DNA from: Caulobacter sp.
GTDB taxonomy: Bacteria > Pseudomonadota > Alphaproteobacteria > Caulobacterales > Caulobacteraceae
Assembly: GCA_028291125.1 (NCBI GenBank)
Contig: JAQGIN010000549.1
Span: 1-10,998 of the forward strand
DNA: 10,998 nt
Direction: 5' to 3'
Position 1 is the first letter of the stretch, and the number at the start of each line of letters is the position of its first letter. The notes under the pieces were generated by a model. It worked only from the letters and a program-made list of their open reading frames with translations. It was not told the origin of the DNA and did not search any database. Positions 7,084 through 10,998 of the stretch are shown here, in pieces. The translations under genes and the position numbers were made by a program.

Positions 7084-7914
7084 TCAGGCCGGCTCCACCC
7101 GGAGCCGGCTGTCCAACACCGTGACGCCGCGGCCGCGCAACAGAACGCGCGCGCCGCGGCGTTCGCATTCCAGATCGCCGCCACGGCCGGGATAGGCCTG
7201 GTGGAAGGCCAGGGTCTCGCGGCCCAGCCTGTCGGCGAACAGCGGCGACAGGATGCAATGGGCCGAGCCGGTGGCCGGATCCTCGGGAATGCCCGAGCCC
7301 GGCGCGAAGAACCGGCTGATCACCTGATAGACCGCGCCGGGCTCGGCCAGGGCCGTGACCACGATATTGCCCGGCCCGCCGGTCGCCTCGCCGCCGAGGC
7401 CGGCCAACGCCACGATATCGGGCTTCAGCCCCCGCACGGCGGCTTCGCTCTCCAGCACCGCGATCAGATAGGCCCCGGCCCAGACCTCGGTCGGGGCGAC
7501 GCCGAGGGCCTCGGCCAGGCCCGCGGGAACCGGCGTCCGCTTGGGCGGATCGGCCGGAAAGTCCATTTCCAGACGTCCGTCGCCGACCGGATCGCGCCGC
7601 ACGGTCAGTTCGCCCGACAGGGTGTCGAAGGCGATGCGGTCGGCGTCGAGGCCCAGTTCGGAAAACAGCACATGGGCCGAGGCCAGGGTGGCGTGGCCGC
7701 ACAGCGGCGCCTCCAGGGTCGGGGTGAACCAGCGCAGGCCGAACCGGGCGGGATCGGCGGTTCTCAGCAGATAGGCGGTCTCGGCCTGGTTGTTCTCCAT
7801 CGCCAGGGCCTGCATCCAGGCGCCGGACGGCCAGGCGTCGAACGGTTCGACCACGCAGGCGGGGTTGCCCTTGAACGGGCGCGAGGCGAAGGCGTCGACG
7901 GTCCACTGGCGCAT
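7084..7914 (-). CDS. PhzF-family isomerase-like protein
   Basis: This 276-residue cytosolic protein has the two-lobed diaminopimelate-epimerase-like fold signature of the PhzF family. The start VDAFASRPFKGNPACVV (6-22), the catalytic-type glutamate E45 in MENNQAETAYL, CGHATLASA (72-80) and DPATGSAHC (212-220) are all present and correctly spaced; PhzF itself uses Glu45 to isomerise dihydro-hydroxyanthranilate in phenazine synthesis. No phenazine genes are nearby, so this is one of the many chromosomal paralogues with unknown substrate. ATG 7914 has AGGAA 8 bases upstream. The gene is convergent with the small secreted protein gene and has a perfect 17-bp palindrome about 70 bases upstream of its start. 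It may follow the thiD-nucleotidyltransferase pair as a separate unit, since 90 bases separate them. Confidence 0.9.
   Translation of the reverse strand: MRQWTVDAFASRPFKGNPACVVEPFDAWPSGAWMQALAMENNQAETAYLLRTADPARFGLRWFTPTLEAPLCGHATLASAHVLFSELGLDADRIAFDTLSGELTVRRDPVGDGRLEMDFPADPPKRTPVPAGLAEALGVAPTEVWAGAYLIAVLESEAAVRGLKPDIVALAGLGGEATGGPGNIVVTALAEPGAVYQVISRFFAPGSGIPEDPATGSAHCILSPLFADRLGRETLAFHQAYPGRGGDLECERRGARVLLRGRGVTVLDSRLRVEPA
7088..7109. terminator. Possible shared hairpin terminator of the convergent gene pair
   Basis: GCCGGCTCC (7088-7096), loop ACCC, GGAGCCGGC (7101-7109) is a perfect 9-bp GC stem starting 8 bases after the stop of the secreted protein gene. On the other strand it lies within the last codons of the PhzF-family gene. 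No T-run follows on either side (the plus side reads TGTCCAAC), so if it terminates at all it is of the weak, GC-stem type common in high-GC bacteria. Confidence 0.35.
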
Positions 7915-7982
7915 GGCGCGGGTTCCTGCAGCGAATGACGTCGACCGTGGTATTGCCGATGGATCCGCGGATCAAAGGCTAG

Positions 7983-7999
7983 ATTGTCACCGTGACAAT
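7983..7999. promoter_or_regulatory. 17-bp perfect palindrome, probable operator upstream of the PhzF-family gene
   Basis: ATTGTCAC-C-GTGACAAT is an odd-centred perfect palindrome with 8-bp arms. It sits in the 90-base gap between the nucleotidyltransferase stop (8005) and the PhzF-family start (7914), 69 bases upstream of that start. With a single-base centre it cannot form an RNA hairpin easily, so a dimeric DNA-binding regulator is more likely than a terminator. A second palindrome, GATCCGCGGATC, lies at 7962-7973. No regulator gene is adjacent and I cannot assign a family to the site. Confidence 0.55.
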
Positions 8000-8004
8000 G
8001 ATCC

Positions 8005-8592
8005 TCACGCCCCCTCGACCCGGATCTCCGGCCAGCGCGCCTTGGCCGAGGCCGTCGTCCGCTCCCAGCCGCCCGCGCCCTTCACCCGCAAGGGGTTGGG
8101 CCGCAGACGCAGGGCGAACAGGTCGTCCAGCCCGAACGGCGCGAAGACGCTCAGCCCGTCGTCGGCCTCCATCCGCACGCCGACGCAGAAGGCGGTGGCC
8201 ACGAAGCGTTTCAGCGCGGCGGCGCTGGTCTCGAGCGGCGGATAGGGCTCGTCGGCGCCGAACTTCTTTTCGAACCACAGATGCACCCGGGCCTGGTTGC
8301 GGACCTCGACCAGGTCGCGCAGCGGCGGTTCGAACGCCGCCGCAACCCGCTGGATGACGACGTCCTCGGCCTCGTAGGAGGTGTCCGAGGCGTCGTGATA
8401 GGCGACGTCGTAGTCCTTGATCCCGTAGTCGGGGGCGCGGCCGGTCAGGGCGTTCCACACCGGCTGATAGACCGCCCCCGAGAAGATCATCGCGTCGGGC
8501 AGGTCGAGGTCGCGGATGACCTTCAGCACCGCCATCGTCGTCGGCGTGGCGCGGATGATCTCGATCAGGCGCGCGGTCAAAGCCTCGCTCAT
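8005..8592 (-). CDS. Nucleotidyltransferase-family protein (NTP_transf_6/DUF925 type)
   Basis: This 195-residue cytosolic protein matches the PF06042-type uncharacterised nucleotidyltransferase family: an N-terminal helix pair, then MIFSGAVYQPVWNALTG (35-51), the metal-binding-like IKDYDVAYHD (58-67; D60 and D62), NQARVHLWFEKKFG (99-112), and the conserved C-terminal PFGLDDLFALRLRPNP (152-167). The acidic pair fits a nucleotidyltransferase active site, but no substrate is known for the family. Its ATG overlaps the thiD stop by 4 bases (ATGA), so translational coupling is expected; the Shine-Dalgarno is weak. Whether it has any part in thiamin salvage is only suggested by the coupling. Family call from motifs, no search run. 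Confidence 0.88.
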   Translation of the reverse strand: MSEALTARLIEIIRATPTTMAVLKVIRDLDLPDAMIFSGAVYQPVWNALTGRAPDYGIKDYDVAYHDASDTSYEAEDVVIQRVAAAFEPPLRDLVEVRNQARVHLWFEKKFGADEPYPPLETSAAALKRFVATAFCVGVRMEADDGLSVFAPFGLDDLFALRLRPNPLRVKGAGGWERTTASAKARWPEIRVEGA

Positions 8593-9413
8593 CGGCGCAC
8601 CGGCCAGGCGTGGTCGAGCGGTCCGTGGCCGGCCCCAAAGCCGGGCGCACGCAGCATGGCCTCGTGGACATAGTTCCAGGCCCGGGCCACGGACTCGGTG
8701 AGGCTCAGGCCCTGGGCCAGGCCGGTGGCGCAGGCGCTGGCCAGGGTGCAGCCGGTGCCGTGGGTGTGGCGGGTGTCGATCCGCTCGCCCTCGAAGGCGG
8801 TCTCGCCCAGGCGGGTGATCAGCAGGTCGACGACCCGCTTACCGGCCCCATCTGCACTCAGAATGTGGCCGCCCTTCATCAGCACCGCGTGGGCGCCCAG
8901 GTCGAGCAGCGCCTCGCCGGCCCGGCGCAGGTCGTCGGTGGTCTCGACCACGAGACCGGTCAGGGCGGCGGCCTCGGGGGCGTTGGGGGTCAGCAGGGCG
9001 GCGCGCGGGATCATCAGCATCTTGACCGCGCCGATCGCCTGCTCGGCCAGCAGGGAAGCTCCGCCCTTGGCGACCATCACCGGATCGATCACCGCCGGCA
9101 CGCCGGGCGCGGAGTCGAGCAGCCGGGCGACGGTCTCGACCACCCCGACGTCGCCGAGCATGCCGGTCTTGATGGCGTCGGCGCCGATGTCGTCGAGCAC
9201 GGCTCGGGCCTGGGCCTCGATGATCGCCAGCGGGATCGGCAGCACGTCGGTGACACCCAGGGTGTTCTGCACGGTGACGGCGGTGATCGCCGTGGCCGCG
9301 TAGCCGCCCAGGGCGGTGACGGTCTTGATGTCGGCCTGGATCCCCGCCCCGCCGCTGGGATCGGAGCCGGCGAGGATCAGGACGCGGCCGAGGGGGGAAG
9401 GAATCTGGGTCAC
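8589..9413 (-). CDS. thiD: Hydroxymethylpyrimidine/phosphomethylpyrimidine kinase
   Basis: This 274-residue ribokinase-fold enzyme phosphorylates 4-amino-5-hydroxymethyl-2-methylpyrimidine and its monophosphate, supplying the pyrimidine half of thiamin. Family motifs in order: LAGSDPSGGAGIQADIKT (14-31), TAVTVQNT (44-51), IDPVMVAKGG (109-118), LTPNAPEA (141-148) and the anion-hole HTHGTGCTLASA (216-227), with C222 in the GTGC loop. The start is a GTG (9411-9413) preceded only by AAGAAG; no better in-frame start is visible, and the distance from start to the first motif fits the family. No other thi gene and no TPP-riboswitch-like sequence is seen in the 116-base upstream gap, which holds a REP-like inverted repeat instead. 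It overlaps the next gene by 4 bases. Confidence 0.95.
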   Translation of the reverse strand: MTQIPSPLGRVLILAGSDPSGGAGIQADIKTVTALGGYAATAITAVTVQNTLGVTDVLPIPLAIIEAQARAVLDDIGADAIKTGMLGDVGVVETVARLLDSAPGVPAVIDPVMVAKGGASLLAEQAIGAVKMLMIPRAALLTPNAPEAAALTGLVVETTDDLRRAGEALLDLGAHAVLMKGGHILSADGAGKRVVDLLITRLGETAFEGERIDTRHTHGTGCTLASACATGLAQGLSLTESVARAWNYVHEAMLRAPGFGAGHGPLDHAWPVRR

Positions 9414-9435
9414 GGGTCTTCTTAATGGATGGAGC

Positions 9436-9502
9436 GGGGACAGGCACTCACTCTTGGCGCCTCGTGATCAAGGCAAGGGCGATGGTGTGAGTGCCTGTCC
9501 CC
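9436..9502. repeat. REP-like 16-bp inverted repeat upstream of thiD
   Basis: GGGGACAGGCACTCAC (9436-9451) is exactly complementary to GTGAGTGCCTGTCCCC (9487-9502), with a 35-base loop. The core GGGGACAGGCAC resembles termini of dispersed REP-like palindromes that in many proteobacteria are mobilised by REP-associated tyrosine transposases; this comparison is from memory. No transposase gene is in the window, so it would be a non-autonomous copy. It occupies the gap between the M28 peptidase gene (stop at 9530) and thiD (start 9413), and could also act as terminator or mRNA stabiliser for the peptidase transcript. Confidence 0.72.
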
Positions 9503-9524
9503 TTCTATCCGTCCCCGTCTATCC
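9497..9524. repeat. Imperfect 14-bp tandem duplication at the edge of the REP-like element
   Basis: GTCCCCTTCTATCC (9497-9510) is followed directly by GTCCCCGTCTATCC (9511-9524), 13 of 14 bases identical. The left flank of the inverted repeat (ATGGATGGAGCGGGGAC, 9425-9441) carries a similar GGAT...GGGGAC word in opposite orientation. So the palindrome appears to have a slightly longer imperfect end whose right copy was duplicated, as by replication slippage or imprecise insertion. Confidence 0.55.
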
Positions 9525-9529
9525 TGCCG

Positions 9530-10906
9530 CTACTTCGCCGCCGCCGGAGCCGGGCTCTCGAACGCCCCGGCCGGGCCGGGGAACACCACCGGGCTTTCCC
9601 AGCCGTCCTTGGTCACCGCCGAGACGCCGAAGAACCAGTCGTCGATGACCACGTCCTTGAGCACGGTCGAGGTCGTGTCGCCGGCCCAGCGGCTGTAGCG
9701 CCACTGCGGATCGGTGGTGCCGCGCCACCAGACGCGAGAGCCGGCCGCGCCGGGCGCCGCCGCCCAGCTGACCGTGGTGTTGGGAGTCACCGCGCCGGCG
9801 ATCTTGACGTCGGCCGGCGGCGGCGGGGCCGAGGCCAGCGAGGCCATGGCGACGCTGTTGAGGCGGGTGACCTGGGCCAGATAGGCGAAGTCGACGCCGC
9901 TGATCACGTCGCCATAGGCCACGCCCTTCTCGGTGCGCAGGTTCTGGTGTTGGCGGTCGTAGTTCTCGGCGGCCTCGGTGACCCGCACGGCCGGATAGCC
10001 GGCCTCGAGCAGCGGCACCTGGTCGCCGCCGCGGCCGTAGCGGTCGGTGCGGTAGACCATCAGCACGTCGAAATTGGTCAGGTAGCGGTCGGCCAGGCCG
10101 TCGAGGAAGCGGACCAGGTTGCGCGACGGGCTGTCGACCTCGCCGCCGTTATAGCGCCGGCCGTTGGCCTGTTCGGGGGTCTCCACCGCCTTGGTGCCCT
10201 CGGAGAACACCCGCACATGGGTGTTGTCGATCAGGCCGCTCTGGCCGTGGCTGTTGCCGACGATGTCGTTGTTGAGGTCGGCCTCGACCCGCCAGTTGTG
10301 GGCCCGGGCGTAATTGGCCAGGACCTTGCCGCCCAGCAGGCCCTGCTCCTCGCCCGACAACACCGCGAACACCAGGGTGGCCGGGAACTTGTGCTTGGAG
10401 AGGATGCGCGCCGCCTCCATCACCGCCGCCACGCCCGAGGCGTCGTCATTGGCCCCGGGGGCGTCGCTGGTGAAGTCCATGACGTCGGTGACCCGCGAGT
10501 CCAGGTGGCCGGCGATGATGATCACCCGGTCCGGATCGGTGGTCCCCTTCTGGATGGCCAGGACGTCCATGACCTCGGTCGGATTGGGCACGCGGCGGCC
10601 GGTCACCGTCTCGGACGGCGTCTCGATGGTCAGGCAGCCGCCGCAGTCCTTGGCGATCGCCTCGAACCGGGTCCTGGCCCAGCGCCGGGCGGCGCCGATG
10701 CCGCGGGTGTCGGACTTGGTGTCCGACAGGGTGTGACGGGTGCCGAAGCCCACCAGCTTGGCGATCGTCGCCTCCAGCGCCTTGGGGTCGACGTCTGCGG
10801 CCACGGCGCGCAGCAGCGGCTGGTCGGTCGACGGGGCCGGAGCCTCGGCCGCCAGGGCGGGGGTGGCGGCCAGCAGGCCGAGGGCGAGCAGAACGGGCAG
10901 GCGCAT
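9530..10906 (-). CDS. Secreted M28-family zinc aminopeptidase with C-terminal Fn3-like tail
   Basis: The 458-residue precursor starts with a signal peptide (MRLPVLLALGLLAATPALAA, cleavage near residue 20). A helical prodomain-like part (about 28-115, GFGTRHTLSD at 53-62) precedes an M28 catalytic domain with all expected residues: H134 (AGHLDS), D154 (GANDDASG), catalytic E186 and ligand E187 (SGEEQG), D214 (LNNDIVGN) and H320 (YDRQHQN). Such enzymes bind two zinc ions and release N-terminal amino acids from peptides in the periplasm or outside. From about 363, after a proline run (APPPPADVKIAG), a 90-residue domain with beta-strand pattern and WRYSRW and VTKDGWESP resembles a fibronectin-III module. 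The ATG at 10906 (GGAG 6 bases upstream) starts the signal peptide and is preferred over an in-frame start at 10975. The 92 bases from there to the window edge show no gene or recognisable promoter. Confidence 0.93.
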   Translation of the reverse strand: MRLPVLLALGLLAATPALAAEAPAPSTDQPLLRAVAADVDPKALEATIAKLVGFGTRHTLSDTKSDTRGIGAARRWARTRFEAIAKDCGGCLTIETPSETVTGRRVPNPTEVMDVLAIQKGTTDPDRVIIIAGHLDSRVTDVMDFTSDAPGANDDASGVAAVMEAARILSKHKFPATLVFAVLSGEEQGLLGGKVLANYARAHNWRVEADLNNDIVGNSHGQSGLIDNTHVRVFSEGTKAVETPEQANGRRYNGGEVDSPSRNLVRFLDGLADRYLTNFDVLMVYRTDRYGRGGDQVPLLEAGYPAVRVTEAAENYDRQHQNLRTEKGVAYGDVISGVDFAYLAQVTRLNSVAMASLASAPPPPADVKIAGAVTPNTTVSWAAAPGAAGSRVWWRGTTDPQWRYSRWAGDTTSTVLKDVVIDDWFFGVSAVTKDGWESPVVFPGPAGAFESPAPAAAK

Positions 10907-10998
10907 GGAGGGCTCCGGAAACCAAGGCGGCGAAGGTGACCGGCGGATCGACTTTGGGCAAGGGCGTAGCGTCACCGCGCGGCGTCGATCGCCCGTTG

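Noticed and set aside
9414..9529. A TPP riboswitch in front of thiD
   Set aside because: No CTGAGA-like thi-box core is visible on the minus strand; the gap is filled by the REP-like repeat and its tandem duplication.
9530..10975. A longer start for the M28 peptidase at 10975
   Set aside because: It would place 23 extra residues before a textbook signal peptide; ATG 10906 has a good Shine-Dalgarno at 6 bases.
10907..10998. An inverted GGTGAC/GTCACC pair near the right edge as an operator for the peptidase gene
   Set aside because: Arms of only 6 bp about 30 bases apart in GC-rich sequence; not above chance.

Overview
The window reads as an ordinary chromosomal stretch of a GC-rich alphaproteobacterium, most likely a Caulobacter or close Caulobacteraceae relative. 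This rests on about 70% GC in most genes, an alphaproteobacterial LexA box (GTTC-N7-GTTC) in front of an imuA-type gene, the serC-serA order with a serC-leader-like RNA structure, and protein sequences of Caulobacterales flavour. The species assignment is inference; no search was run.

Layout, left to right. Positions 1-232 (minus) hold the first 77 codons of imuA, an SOS mutagenesis gene, with a LexA box at 248-262. Positions 312-3537 (minus) hold a serine-biosynthesis operon transcribed serC, serA, vanZ-like. It has a leader with two hairpins, the second overlapping the serC ribosome binding site, and a 58-bp palindromic element in the serC-serA spacer. Positions 3673-4512 (minus) hold two small genes of unknown function, a membrane protein and a helical soluble protein, in a stretch of visibly lower GC. 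A perfect 12-bp hairpin lies between them and buries the Shine-Dalgarno of the membrane-protein gene. Positions 4690-6606 (plus) encode a hybrid sensor histidine kinase, followed by a small secreted basic protein at 6726-7079 (plus). These two are the only plus-strand genes.

From 7084 to 10906 everything is again on the minus strand: a PhzF-family protein, a 17-bp palindrome in front of it, a nucleotidyltransferase-family protein overlapping thiD by 4 bp (ATGA), a REP-like inverted repeat, and a secreted M28 zinc aminopeptidase with a C-terminal fibronectin-III-like tail.

How the parts work together: SerC and SerA catalyse consecutive steps of the phosphorylated serine pathway and appear to be co-regulated at the RNA level. 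ThiD and the nucleotidyltransferase are probably co-translated. The kinase lacks a neighbouring response regulator or Hpt gene, so its partner lies elsewhere. No gene-free stretch exceeds 300 bases (the longest is about 177 bases, 4513-4689). I see no tRNA, rRNA, CRISPR array, transposase gene or prophage. The window looks mostly like core genome; the less usual signals are small RNA and DNA structures in the intergenic gaps.
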